Assembly: GCA_026686845.1 (NCBI GenBank)
Contig: JAIVEN010000022.1
Location: 29,548,001 to 29,612,000 of the forward strand
Direction: 5' to 3'
Length of the DNA: 64,000 bases
DNA from: Adenanthera pavonina
Taxonomy: Eukaryota > Streptophyta > Magnoliopsida > Fabales > Fabaceae
Below the pieces are notes generated by a model. The model worked only from the letters and a program-made list of their open reading frames with translations, was not told the origin of the DNA and did no database searches. A program made the position numbers and the translations under genes. Positions within the stretch are counted from its first letter, which is position 1. Each line of letters begins with the position of its first letter. Positions 48,244 through 59,697 of this stretch are shown here, piece after piece.

Positions 48244-48358
48244 CCATTGATGTTTTCAATAACTAATCATTTGTAGTAAGTGAATTGAAACTCAAAAGTT
48301 GGTCTTAAAAAAATAAAAAAAAAAACAAAAGAAAACAATAGAGTCTTCAATATATATA

Positions 48359-48622
48359 CTCCCTCCGGTCCTATATATAGGATTTTTTGTCTTGATCCTA
48401 AATATAAGACCTTTTACAATATACGAGGTAGTATCTATTATACATTTCCAAAAAATATCCCTATTTAATGCATTCAAAGAGAAAGAGAAAGAGATTAAAT
48501 AAGGGTAGTTTTGAAAAAATGTTGGAATTTTTGGAGAAATCGAGGTAGTTAATTAGTTTTAATTCCAATTCTTAATCTGCGTGATTCAGTTAAAAATATC
48601 TTATATTAAGGATCAGAGGGAG
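48359..48622. mobile_element. Stowaway-type MITE (Tc1/mariner), 264 bp
   Basis: Ends ctccctccggtcc and, inward from the right, ctccctctgatcc, flanked by TA. Neighbouring bases also form a longer inverted repeat (atataggattttttgtc against ttatattaaggat). Non-coding. Confidence 0.85.
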
Positions 48623-48869
48623 TATAAGCTTTGTACGAATTGAAATTCTTTTAAAAAAACATTTTATTCATTTTTGCTAAGATCTAGTTAAGTGGCATTC
48701 GAATTAAGAAAATATTTAATGTTTTAAATATATCTCCGAAGATTTTAGTTCAGAAAAAAGAAAATAAATGTTCAGGGCTAAATCTCAACAAATCCTTTTT
48801 GTTTTTTGACAATTGATTCAAATATGATTTTAGAATATCACAGTGAATAAAGTTTTTGAATAAATTTCT

Positions 48870-49290
48870 CCATAATATTTGTTTTGTCATGATCGACTCC
48901 AAACATTGCTCGACTCTGTCATGCAAGTCATAGTTTACACACACACACACACACATCTCTTGATGATTGTTGATGATTGCATTAGCTTCTATTTCATTTG
49001 TGTTGTGCTTTGGTTTTCTTTGTTTCAATCTGCCCTTTTTACCTCAAAATTTTTCAACATGAAGGCGATACCAATTTATGATTTTTCATAGGACCAGGCC
49101 AAGAGGTGATGGATAAATTTGAAGGCGTCAAGTTTAAATAGAAGTGCGTAGAATTTCACCATTCTAACTTACCAAAATACGGTCAATTTACCTATTTAAT
49201 TACCTTTGATAAAAAGTAGGGACAAAGTGATGAACAAATATTAACCACGTATTTTTAGCCTCTATATGGCGTCTTAATGTAAGTGTGTCT
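48870..49290 (+). pseudogene. AAA-ATPase N-terminal fragment, copy 1 (internally deleted)
   Basis: It aligns with 52395-53013 but lacks about 270 bases covering the N-terminal membrane segment. The remainder (aggcgatacca...ggaccaggccaagaggt...) has several stops where copy 2 is open. The end reads RDKVMNKY and FSLY before a stop, as in copy 2. A (CA)n run lies at 48936-48954 before the deletion. It shares its deletion with copy 3 at 53190-53530, so these two descend from one deleted ancestor. Confidence 0.65.
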
Positions 49291-50755
49291 TTTTCAGTGG
49301 TTTTTCTTGAGTTCATAATTTTTGTTTTCGCATGTTAGTGTGTCTTTTTCAGTGGTTTTTCAGATAGAATCATAATTTTGTTTTGTTTTTGTTATTTCTT
49401 CTTCATGAATATATATATATATATTTTCGTTCTATCCCTGTAAAATGCACATATGATTTTAATTTATAAATTTTGTATGTTGAATTGATTATTTATATTA
49501 TACTTTAGAAACTAAACTGAGTTTGGCAAGGATGGACCCGGAAAAAAATTGTTGATTTTTTTGGAGAAATCTTAAGCTATTTGTTTCCAATCAAATCAGG
49601 AAATTGTCTTCTTTGTCACTGAAACAAATTAGTTTGAATTTCTTTCACATTTTTTTAATTAATTATTAAGGATTCTGTGCATTTATAGATGCTAATTTAT
49701 AATTTGTAAATAATGTGAATTTCTATAATTTTTATATTTTACATCGATCTTTTCACCCAAGGTGGCTTATTATGAAATTTTCTCACTGTCACTTACACTT
49801 GAATTTAAAAAATTCGAGGGAGAGAGACCTAATAAGTTAGCCTGCCACTCAACTAATTAATACTCCAAAGGAAGAAAACCGGATGCAACAAATTATGGGT
49901 AAAATCAAAGATTGATTCCTTTGTGAACGCGAAAGGTTGATGCAAGTTTTGAAATGAGGAAAATCCAAGCTAGTCCCAAAAGCAACATGTTTCCAATTTT
50001 GGTCCAAAATTGGAAATATGTAAGGATTAGTTGGAAAAGTAGTAAAATCTGTATTAATCAGTTGTTCATGAATATCATTTTAAATATATATATATATATA
50101 TGTTGCTTCTGTGGGATCGATCAGTTTGGAATTTTTCCTTTTGTGATCTTGTGGTCGGAAGAAACAGATAGGGTGTGGTGGTGGGGATGGAATAACTGAA
50201 TCTGGACAGAAGATTTAGTGGAGAAACTACTTTTGGTTTATGGAAATTTTAATTTGCTTATATTGGGCTTTTAATTGTCATTTCACAAAACTTTATATCG
50301 CGAAGGATGGGAAACAGCAGAATTTTCAAGCTTTATATCAGATAAAGCAAAAGCTCATCCACGAGCATGCATCATCAGACCACCAACCAGGGCGATGAAA
50401 AATGCAGGAATCTAATCACAGTTTCAATGGAACAATGCGACAAAACAAGGTTTGTTGAAGAAAATTAAACGATTAAATTAAATTGAATTTCAGAAAGAAC
50501 GCTGGGAATTAAAATATATGCACAATCCAAATCAACGTAGTCAAACAGTACCAACATTTTAAAACCATTATAAACTGTGGTTTTAATGCTTTAAAACCAT
50601 CATGACTGAGGGCCGCTTGAGGACTCCACGACATGCAATTATATATTGTTATCAAACAAAATTATAATGAAATTTATTTTTTTAAATAAAAAAACATAGA
50701 TCCCAAAATAATTTGTTCTCTCGTGCTACGGAAGAGCCGCAGCATCGGTAAATAG
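49291..50755 (+). repeat. SABATH module 1, upstream part
   Basis: About 49690-50500 aligns with 60340-61150 and 62010-62570 (for example ttcaagctttatatcagataaagcaa, and caccaaccagggcgatgaaaaatg). About 50580-50680 aligns with 62650-62740. It holds no gene and is the promoter-distal flank of the SABATH unit. Confidence 0.65.
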
Positions 50756-50805
50756 ATTCCTCAAAACACACGACACACACACAGGCGAAAGAGGGGATAG
50801 TAAGA

Positions 50806-50908
50806 ATGGAGATAACTCAGGTGCAGTACATGAATTGGGGGGTAGGAGAAACAAGCTATGCAAACAATTCCTTAAAAAGTGAAACGTATCATTCATTATA
50901 CGTTTCAC
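50806..50908 (+). pseudogene. SABATH methyltransferase exon-1 remnant
   Basis: The ATG at 50806 opens MEITQVQYMNWGVGETSYAN, clearly the start of a SABATH protein and homologous to exon 1 at 62871. The conserved MNGG has become MNWG, and the exon end (LVQ plus donor) is replaced by a short hairpin sequence (50879-50908). Downstream, 50910-51000 resembles intron sequence, and no exon 2 follows. The TATA box of the live copy (tataaata) is here ggtaaata. The copy cannot make a methyltransferase. Confidence 0.8.
50879..50908. other. Perfect 11-bp hairpin in the SABATH remnant
   Basis: gtgaaacgtat and atacgtttcac are exact complements separated by cattcatt. The same hairpin, with one loop change, is at 61168-61197. 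Confidence 0.85.
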
Positions 50909-51396
50909 TTAATTTCATCTTCAGCGAACCTTTGACTCTTTGGCTGCAGGATAATCTCAAAGCATGCATGGCCGAGCATATATACTCTCCAAGCAAAGGA
51001 AGCAATCAATAGAAGAGTCAAACGTCTCATTAAGTGGGACAGGCCAGCAGTTAAGTTGAACTGTGAGGGGTCACTTCAGTGCTGGTGGACTTATCAGAGA
51101 TCTAATTAATGCAAAATGGCATATGCAGCAACTTTGGCAGCTGCTGCTGCATTCATTCTTAATGCACAAAATCACATCCTTCAATTGGCTTCGTCATTGG
51201 GATATATATACCAACAGATATGTGACTCTTAAAAGGAAATTAAGCACAACCATAATTGTTTCAATGTGTTTAATTATGACTACAAACCTATATAGGTGTT
51301 GCACAACATGATCTGAAGTGGAAATTCACGTATAATTTGTGAATTTGATGCCACATGAGAACTAAATACTATATTAATTAAAGGTGATAAGTAGTA

Positions 51397-51668
51397 CTCC
51401 CTCCGTTTCGCTATATAGTGCACTTTTTTTATAAATTAATGTTTCATAATATAGTGCACTTTACGGATTACGTAGTGTAATTTTGTTCTCTTTCCAATAT
51501 TGCCCCTAATTAATAAACTTAAATATGTGTTTATTATTAAAATATTTTATTATCAAAATATTTAATGAGGGTAATGTGAGAAAAAGTGGGAAATTTTGTT
51601 AGTTATTAATTATTGTCTTGGTCTGTGTGCGGTAGTTAAAAGTGCACTATAAACTGGAACAGAGGGAG
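51397..51668. mobile_element. Stowaway-type MITE, 272 bp, with paralogous empty site
   Basis: Ends ctccctccgtttcg and ggaacagagggag, TSD TA at 51395-51396 and 51669-51670. The paralogous module at 61460-61480 has the undisturbed site aagtagtactagtcat. It also carries a repeated inner motif (tatagtgcactttt). Confidence 0.92.
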
Positions 51669-51679
51669 TACTAGTCATT

Positions 51680-52420
51680 AGGTAAAGAAATATCTGGCAA
51701 TATAATGGACCAAATTTATATGAAATTAAAGAGGTAATATGAAAAATATAATGTTAAGGCACATATATATAACCTATTTCATAAATCAGCACTATTATAG
51801 ATCATCAATGGTGGGGGAAAAGTGAAGTTTTATAATCAAAATCAGTATATTGACAAAGGAATTTTAATTTCGCAAGCCAAAGTTACGAACAGATAAGGGA
51901 AAAAATCATAAACGTACAGAGGAGATTCTGCACCCGTATATCAATAGAGGATCCAATTTGAACTCACGTGGCCCGTTCTTTTTTTTTTTTTTTTAAAAAC
52001 AAAGAACTCACATGACCTTATATTAATCCAAAATTCCTAGAAAAAATTTAAAAAAATGCTAAGTTTGGGAACTTTTTTTTCGAATATTAAGAACAAGTAA
52101 TAAAATTTTAATACTTTTTTTAAGAATGTTAAAATATTTTGTATAAATTGAAAAATTAAAAAAATGTCTTACTAATTGTTTGAGTAAGATCTATTAAGTG
52201 GCATTTGAACTGAGAAAATATTTAATGTTTTAAATATATCCCCGAGAGTGAAGTTCAGTAAAATGAAAAAACTAAATGTTGAGCTGTTAAATCTCAGCAA
52301 ACCGTTTTTTTCCCCGATAATGGGTCAATAATGATTTTATGATCAAAGTAGTGACTAAAATTGTTGAATAAATTTCTGCGTATATCTCTGTAACTTGTTA
52401 TAATCGACTTAGAACATGTT
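51680..52420 (+). other. Junction between modules 1 and 2
   Basis: 51680-51995 aligns with 61490-61810, the end of module 2. From about 52150 the sequence aligns with 48650-48780, the start of module 1. Non-coding. Confidence 0.6.
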
Positions 52421-52563
52421 GCTTGATTCTGTTATCAAATCATAGTGTGTGTATATATACCTTGAGGATTGCATTAGCTTCTGCTTCACTTGTGTTCTTG
52501 CTTTCTTTTCTTCCTCTCCGTTCTGTTGCAACTTTTGAATCTGCTCCTTTACGTTGGTACTCC

Positions 52564-53013
52564 ATGGAATCTGTGTTAGCACTATTTTCTACCTTGTCTG
52601 CAGTTATGCTGATGCTTCTAATATTTGGCCGTCAAGTTGGGTCCTTCATCATCTCTGAAATCAAACGCAATTACGAAACAGTTGAGGTCGATCAGTTAAA
52701 GGAGGGCCAACGCAACGGGCTCTACCTGGCTGTGAGAGATTATCTTCCCACTAGAATCAATCTTAACACGTCCATGCCTCGAAGTTTTCCAAGCTGAAGG
52801 CGATACCAAAATACAATATTTCATAGGACCAGGGCAGGAGGTGGTGGATAAATTTGAAGGCGTCAAGTTTAAATGGAAGCGCGTACAATTTCACCATTCT
52901 AATGAACCAAAATACGGTCAATTTACCTACCTAGTTACCTTCGATGAAAAGTACAGGGACAAAGTGATGAACAAGTATTTACCACATATTTTAAGCCTGT
53001 ATAAGGCGTCTTA
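52564..53013 (+). pseudogene. AAA-ATPase (BCS1/At3g28580-type) N-terminal fragment, copy 2, frameshifted
   Basis: The ATG at 52564 starts a frame with a membrane segment (about residues 4-22, VLALFSTLSAVMLMLLIFG) followed by YETVEVDQLKEGQRNGLYLA and VRDYLP, the AAA-ATPase-associated N-terminal region of plant BCS1-like proteins. The frame ends at a TGA at 52794. Shifting frame near 52775 gives LEVFQAEGDTKIQYF, GPGQEVVDKFEGVKFKW and YRDKVMNKYLPHIL, which continue the domain as in the family, and then a TAA at 53011-53013. Family proteins are about 450-520 residues with the ATPase core after this point. Here Walker A and B are absent, so this is an N-terminal fragment with a single frameshift. 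The open frame extends upstream of the ATG to 52423. Confidence 0.75.
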
Positions 53014-53189
53014 ATGTGTGTCTTTTTCAGTGTTTTTTTTTTTTCAGTAAGTTCATAACTTTTGTTTTGGCCTATTATCGTGTGTCATTTTCAATGGTCT
53101 TTCAGATTGGATTATAATTTTCTTTTGTTTTTGTAATTGCTTCTCGATGAATATTTATTTTTAATTGAATTGCCTATTTTGGTCTTTTA
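53014..53189 (+). other. Splice of SABATH-upstream sequence between two AAA-ATPase copies
   Basis: The segment at 53150-53200 (tttttaattgaattgcc, ggtctttaactgtcatatgaac) matches 62334-62385 in SABATH module 3, not AAA-ATPase sequence. Confidence 0.6.
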
Positions 53190-53530
53190 ACTGTCATATG
53201 AACGTTATCCATCACCTCTTGATGATTGTTGATGATTGCATTAGCTTCTACTTCATTTGTGCTGTGCTTTGGTTTTCTTTGTTTCAATCTGCCCTTTTTA
53301 CCTCGAAATTTTCCAACATGAAGGAGATACCAATTTACGATTTTTCATAGGACCAGGCCAAGAGGTGATGCATAAATTTGAAGGCGTCAAGTATAAATAG
53401 AAGTGCGTAGAATTTCACCATTCTAACTAAGCAAAATACGGTCAATTTACCTATTTCATTACCTATGATAAAAAATAGGGACAAAGTGATGAACAAGTAT
53501 TAACCACATATTTTTAGCCTCTATAAGGCG
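53190..53530 (+). pseudogene. AAA-ATPase N-terminal fragment, copy 3 (internally deleted)
   Basis: Nearly identical to 48950-49290, with the same ~270-base internal deletion and the same stops. It lies just after copy 2, so the cluster holds three N-terminal copies and no ATPase domain. Confidence 0.65.
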
Positions 53531-53978
53531 TCTTAATGTAAGTGTGTCTTTTTCAGTGGTTTTTCTTAAGTAAGTCCATATAATTTTTGTTTTCGCATGT
53601 GAGTGTGTCTTTTTCAGTGGTTTTTCAGATAGAATCATAATTTTGTTTTGTTTTTGTTATTGCTTCTTCATGAATATATATATTTTTTGGTTCTATCCCT
53701 GCAAAATGCGCATATGCTTTTTTTTTTTTATAACCTGCACATATGCTTTTAATTTATAAATTTTGTATGTTATATTGAATATTACTGATTATTTATATTA
53801 TACTTTAGAAACTAAATTGAGTTTGGCAAGGATGGACCCAGAAAAAATTGTTGGTTTATTTGGAAAAATCTTAAGCTATTTGTTTCCAATCAAATCAGGA
53901 AATTATCCTCGTGTCACTGAAACAAGTATGCCCTAGTTGAGTTTCTTTCACATTTTTTTAATTAATTATTAATGATTC

Positions 53979-54545
53979 TGTTTGAGAAAATTTTCAAAAT
54001 AAAAAAGTGTCTCTTAAAGTATTCATGAATTAGATGATTTATGAAAAATTACAAAATTCATGAAATATAAAAAGAAGTGACTTTTACCTAGATTCATGAA
54101 TCATTACAATGTACATACATTAATTAATGTATGTGTCCTTTTATTGAAAGAGTCATGTTACTTCAAGAGGTGCCTTCTCATTCCCTATAAATAGTCCACA
54201 ATCTTCCATCATTTGATAATTTCAATTTTATTCATCCACACTTGTTTCAACATATGCAAACTCACTTGCCTTTATCTTTAGTGCACAAAGGATAAAAAGT
54301 AAATTACCACTTTGTAAAAGTCATTATTGTTTAGGCATGAGTTTTGGAAGTACAGTACTTACTCAAGGGTCTTCATTATATCCTGCAGGAAATTCATTAC
54401 TAACCCAAGTTGTACCCAAGATTTGGAAATTGGTCGGGGTGAATTAAGTCAAAAGGAAAGTGTTGTTCACGCCTTGAAGACTTGTGCACAACCTTTTCTC
54501 CAATCTCATTTTCTTCTACATTTCAAAGTTTCATCCCTTCTAACA
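53979..54545 (+). mobile_element. Copia element 2: 5' LTR
   Basis: Runs from tgtttgagaaaat to cttctaaca, with a TATA-like ctataaatag near 54185. It aligns with 59698-60336, which is longer because of a ~70-base internal duplication. No clear 5-bp TSD, but the paralog at 49670-49700 shows the unoccupied site. Confidence 0.8.
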
Positions 54546-54573
54546 ATCTTTAGGCTTAATTCGTTGAATTCAA

Positions 54574-54906
54574 ATGGCTTCTTTGAAGGATTTGACTACA
54601 AATTTTGTGAAATTGGAGAAGTTTGAAGGAGGCAATTTTTCGAGATGACAAAAGAAGATGAAGTTTCTACTCACTACTTTAAAGGTGACCTATGTTCTCA
54701 CCACTCCCAAGCCCAAAGAAAGAGAAGGAGAAATTATGACTGATGTTAGAGAAGGGCAAAAATGGGAGAATGATGATTATATCTGTAATTGACACATTCT
54801 CAATGGACTTTGTGATTCCCGTTTCGATGTTTATCAAGACTACTTAACCTCTGTAAAGGAACTATGGGAGAAACTAGAGGCAAGGTACATGCAAGAGAAT
54901 GCAACA
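54574..54906 (+). pseudogene. Copia element 2: gag, first part
   Basis: The ATG at 54574 opens MASLKDLTTNFVKLEKFEG, then a stop replaces a tryptophan in the family's NF.RW motif. Further on, KELWEKLEARYMQENA is the standard copia gag segment. The frame is cut by the solo LTR at 54907 and resumes at 57367 with TSKEFLV. Confidence 0.75.
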
Positions 54907-57361
54907 TGTAACACCCCTCATAACTTTGTTTTGGCATTGTGTTCAGAACTGGAGAAACATAGGACAGATGAAGGCTCAAGTAGAGGAAAATTGAGCTCCA
55001 CGCCACGGCTTGAAGTAGGGCCGCTGCGGCGAGAGTGTGTCCAGTGGCTCTTTTTGGCTGAAAACCTAGTGAAGCAGTGGCGAGAATCAAGATTTTTGTT
55101 TAAATTCGGATCATTTCAGTCGGACATACGAAGGAGAAATGGAGGAGAAACAAGGGAGCTCTGTTAGAGTTTGAAGATTTTGGTCATTGGGAGTGTTTTT
55201 CGGCGTTCAAGAGCTTGGATTCAAGTTGGTAAGTGATTTCTACTTCTCCCTCTTCATTTTCTTCAATTGAAACTTGGGGTTTTTCGATTATAAGTTTGGA
55301 TCTTTGGTTCTAGCCGAAATCTACAGATTGAAATGGATGAAATGGGATTAAGAAAGTGTGTTTTGGTGTTCTTATTGCTTGGATGTGAGTTTTGAAGGGT
55401 GTATGTATGATTTGAGCTTAACCCTAGATTGTTTTTTGTTAGGGCTCTTGGGGATCTGATGTGTATGTGGTTGAGTAGTGTTTGAATGGTTCTTAAGAGC
55501 TTATTGATACATAAAAGGGGTGTTGGAACCTTAGGTTAAGCTAAATTAGTTGAATTGTGACGTTTGGTTATTGGTATATTGTGTTAATAAGGAATTATGA
55601 TATTGTGAAGGTTGTTTGGTAGCCTGAAAGGGGTTCAAGCGTGTCGGACGACTTGAGAAGTTCATGGAATCCAAGTATGTGGTATTGACACTTGAGGTAA
55701 CTGGGTGTTTGTTTGTATTGTATTGTTTATATGATATGATAGTACGTATATTTGTGTATATATGCATGTTTCTTTCATACCACGATATAGATGTGTTTGT
55801 GTGTACTGTTTTCTATATATCGTGGTATGCACACAGCTAGATGATGATTATGATGACTATGATGATGATTAGAGATGATGATATTGACATGACATGACAT
55901 GATGCATACATGATATTGTGATATGATGATAATGATTATATGATGATACATGAGCATCACCACATGGCATGGTAAGATTACGATATATGGCGGATCGGGT
56001 GGTGATGACAATATGATATATGTTAGGGAGGATTAGGATGAAATATATATATATATATGTTAGGGAGGATAAGGATGGGATCCCTCCGACGAAATTGCCT
56101 CCTATGGCCAAGAGCGGAAAGGCACGCAGTAGACTGTACCTTCCCTAAATCACTGTCAATTTGTGGTGGGAAAGGGGAAGGAGAACCACGGTCCGAATAT
56201 TAGTGTTACCTTTGGCCGGGTGCACTAATGGGAGGTGAGCTTAGTGATGTCCCGGAATCAGTCTTCACTGACTGTTGGAAGGGAATTACCTATACGAAAT
56301 GTCCTGTTATGACGATAGCCCGTGGTTCTAGCTATATGCAAAGGAGACATGCATTGCATTTATTTCACATTGCATTCACTGATTGTATGAGTTATACATG
56401 TATATATGTGTGTGTGTGTGTGTGGTTGTCCCCCGGTTACTGAGACATTGTCTCACACCCCTCTCCCATGAACTAACCTCACAGGTGACGGTTCTGGCAC
56501 TAGTCCGGAGAAGACGCGTGAGTAGCATCGGACGTGGGGATATTAGGTCTATATAGTTTGTGTATGTATAATTTGGATATGTAACTTGTACCAAGTAGGA
56601 TAGAATGTTTTGTAATGAATGTATGACATTGTAAGGATTGTTATAGATGGATGTATGCATGGCTATATATGTGGAAATGTGTTGTATGTGTTATGTATGA
56701 TGAAAGGTAGAATTGGGCCTAGTTGGTGTATTTTAGGGCCTGTAGCCCGTTTTGTCAAGTTGGAGTTCAAGGGGGTCAAATCTCATATGAGTGGTTTCTT
56801 TGAGGTGAAATCTCTTTGGACAAGTTGGTTTAGGGGTTTTAGACCTGTATGAATGGTCTTTGAGTGACCATTTGCCTTTGATGGCAATTGGAGGTTGTTA
56901 GTGGTGAGTTTTGGTTAATAAGTGGCTAAAATGGTGTCAGGAGTCCAGAATCTCCATACGGAGTTGGATTGAGGTAAATTTGGTGTCTATGGATAGATTG
57001 GGACTAGATTGATTTGTAGGAATTAGAATCAAGTCAATCGAAGGTCAGAGCATGAAGTTATGTGTATCGAAAGGTCACCCCAATGTATGAAGTTTGCTGG
57101 TATAGAAAATCAGCATGAGGCTCCACAGTGCCAGGTAGCAGGCCGTAACACCACAAGGTCCAGTAGCGTGGTAAGATAGGGAAGGTCTGGAGCCGTGGCG
57201 GTACTGTAGCAGCCACGACCCCAACCCAGATTTTGATGTTATTGGGTTCGTTTCCGCTGTTCTGAAAGTTTGGTAAGTTGTTTTGAGATATTTGGGTTGT
57301 GTTTGATTGGATTTTGAAATTTGTGGTCAAGTTTGGAGGTGTTTGGAGATAAGGTGTTACA
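54907..57361 (+). mobile_element. Solo long LTR (gypsy-type), 2455 bp, inside copia gag
   Basis: Ends tgtaacacccc and ggtgttaca; perfect TSD caaca at 54902-54906 and 57362-57366. It carries the perfect hairpin (55776-55829) and is close to 27518-29971 throughout. The gag frame rejoins across it. Confidence 0.88.
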
Positions 57362-58196
57362 CAACAAGTAAGGAATTTCTTGTTACTTGTTTCAATAATT
57401 ATAAAATGATTGATAGAAAATCTATTATGGAACAATTGCATGAAATTGAACATATTTTGAATAATTTTAAACAATATAACATGCATATAGATGAAAGCAT
57501 CATTGTCTCCTCAATCATAGACAAATTTCTTTCTTCATGGAAAGACATAAAAAAGAAGATATTTCTCTTGAACAACTGGGGAATCATCTTCGTTTAGAAG
57601 AGGAGTATCATAAACAAGATGATACTAAAGATACCAATACTCGTGAGAAAGTACATGTGGTAGAGGAAGGACAGTCAAACAAGACTTTGAAGAAAAGAGG
57701 GAAGGAAAATGACGAATCCCATGACCAAAATGACCATAAGAACAAGAAAAAGAAGGGTAAATGTTACTTTTGTGGGAAGATTGGTCATTACAAGAAAGAA
57801 TGTCATTTCTTCAAAAAGAAGAAAGAAAATTATTCTTCATCAAAAGACAATCTTGTGGCTGTTATTTCTGAGATCAACATAGTTGAAAATAATGAATCAT
57901 GGTGGGTGGATTATGGAGCAACTTGTCATGTGTACCAGAACAAGGATTTCTTCAAGACATTCAAGGAAGAGGATGAAAATGTGCTCTACATGGGAAATGC
58001 ATCAAGTGTCCAAGTTAAAAGCAAATGGACCGTGGAAATTGAGTTCACTTCTGGAAAAACTCTTACTTTAACAAATGTATACTATGTACCAGACGTTAGA
58101 AAAAATTTAATTTATGTACCCTTACTTAATAAGTTTGGTTTAAGTCTGTTTTTGAGGGAGACAAATTTATTCTGTCTAAGAGAGAAATATTTGTAG
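57362..58196 (+). pseudogene. Copia element 2: gag second part, zinc knuckle and start of protease
   Basis: Continues gag with KEFLVTCFNNYKMIDRKS, IMEQLHEIEHILN and IIDKFLSSWKDIK, then a frameshift near 57560. A lysine-rich stretch leads to the CCHC knuckle CYFCGKIGHYKKEC, then WWVDYGATCHVY, the protease region with D.GA in place of D.GAT/S, and YYVPDVRKNLI. The frame stops at 58196. This is the best preserved retroelement coding stretch in the window, but it is broken on both sides and integrase and RT are largely missing. Confidence 0.8.
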
Positions 58197-58670
58197 GCCA
58201 AGGTTATTTATGTGGGAACATATTCAAATGTAATATTACTTAAGTTAATAATAATGTTTATTATTATACTTGTATTATTGACTCTTGTAATATATAATAA
58301 TATCATTTATGTCATATTAATTATATTAAATGAGATGATAAATATTGACTTAATTTTAAAATCTATAAGAAATCAAGAATTACACATTATTTGATTAACT
58401 AGAGAATATTTTTCCTAGAATAGAAAAAGGTTCTAAAGCATTAGAATTAATTATAATGATATGCATGGTTGGCTTGCTAGAAGTTGTAAAAAGCATTTTG
58501 TGACTTTTATTAATGATTATTCTTGATACAGTTGTGTTTCTTTAAGATATATCATTGAAAAGGTGTGACCATTCAAAAGTAAATTTATGAACATGCATAA
58601 TGAATGTTTAGATGAATATTTGATATGTTTATTCAAATTCATGAATGATTATGTGAATTTAGATAATTTT
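58197..58670 (+). other. Collapsed integrase/RT region of copia element 2
   Basis: AT-rich and short compared with a full copia pol. The only recognisable piece is near 58500 (FVTFINDYS-like). Most of integrase and RT has been deleted. Confidence 0.5.
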
Positions 58671-59125
58671 CTTGTATGACATGTATATAAATTTGAGATT
58701 TAATAACTACCTGAAAGGAATAAATCACTGTAGTTTGACCTATAGTGGTAATTCTTCAATTTTAGAAGGATATACAAATGATAGTTGGGTAACTTATCTA
58801 AAGGACCATGCTTCTACAAGTGCATGGGTTTGCACTCTTGGTGGAGGTGTTATTCTCAGAAATAAACCTATATTAGTTAATAACACAAATATATATCGAT
58901 TGTGATAATCAATATACTCTTTCAAAGGCTTATAACCAAGTTTATAATGGAAAGTCGTGACACATTGGAATAAGACATAGCTATGTGAAAGATTTAATTG
59001 TGAATGGGATAATCTCTATTAATTATATAAGGTCTGAGTTCAATCTTGCAAATTCTTTGATGAAAGGGCTGACAAGGCTTGTGGTGTTAAAAACATTGGG
59101 GATGGGATTGAAGTCCATTAAATTA
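58671..59125 (+). pseudogene. Copia element 2: RNase H end
   Basis: Contains LEGYTNDSWVTYLKDHAST, then DCDNQYTLSKAYNQVYNGKS, HIGIRHSYVKDLIVNG and NLANSLMKGLT, the RNase H end of Ty1-copia pol, with stops. Confidence 0.7.
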
Positions 59126-59697
59126 TAATCATCAATGGTGGAAACCCTACTCACACTTGATTAATGTTAAGTCTTGAGTTCAAAGGTGAGAGTATACTAT
59201 TTGAGTGATTGCAAGTACATGAAATATTATCTATTCATCCTAAAGTTGAAAAGTACTTGGTTACCATGGATTTGAAGGAAGGCTGAACTTTAGCTCTTAA
59301 TAGATCTATAAGTATATATTTGCTGGAGTAATTATTATGGTGTTACTCTTGACAGAGTCTATCTATATCTGAGTGAAGTGGGGCCGTTTCAGGGAGTTCA
59401 AGGGCTTGACTCTCAAACTCTCATGAAAAGGATATAAGACACAAAATCATATTAAAAAGTGTCTACTAAAAATGGCATACAATGGTCCAAGATCTTATTC
59501 ATAAGTCATGCACGCCTGTTCAAATGGATTAATTGGTTCAAAGCTTGTCTATCATATTAATTCGGATGGGTGAAACCATGTCTTCCTAAGTAAAGATTCA
59601 AGTCTTTAAAACACCTTTACCGAAAACATGATATTTCCGAAGTGATAAGAGTTTGTTATTTAAAAAAAAATTATTCATTTTGAAAATGGTGGGGGAT
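59126..59697 (+). other. 3' UTR of copia element 2
   Basis: Non-coding, ending in a purine tract (aaaatggtgggggat) immediately before the 3' LTR. Confidence 0.6.

Noticed and set aside
57058..57486. 142-residue minus-strand frame
   Set aside because: Runs antisense across the LTR-gag boundary; a chance frame.
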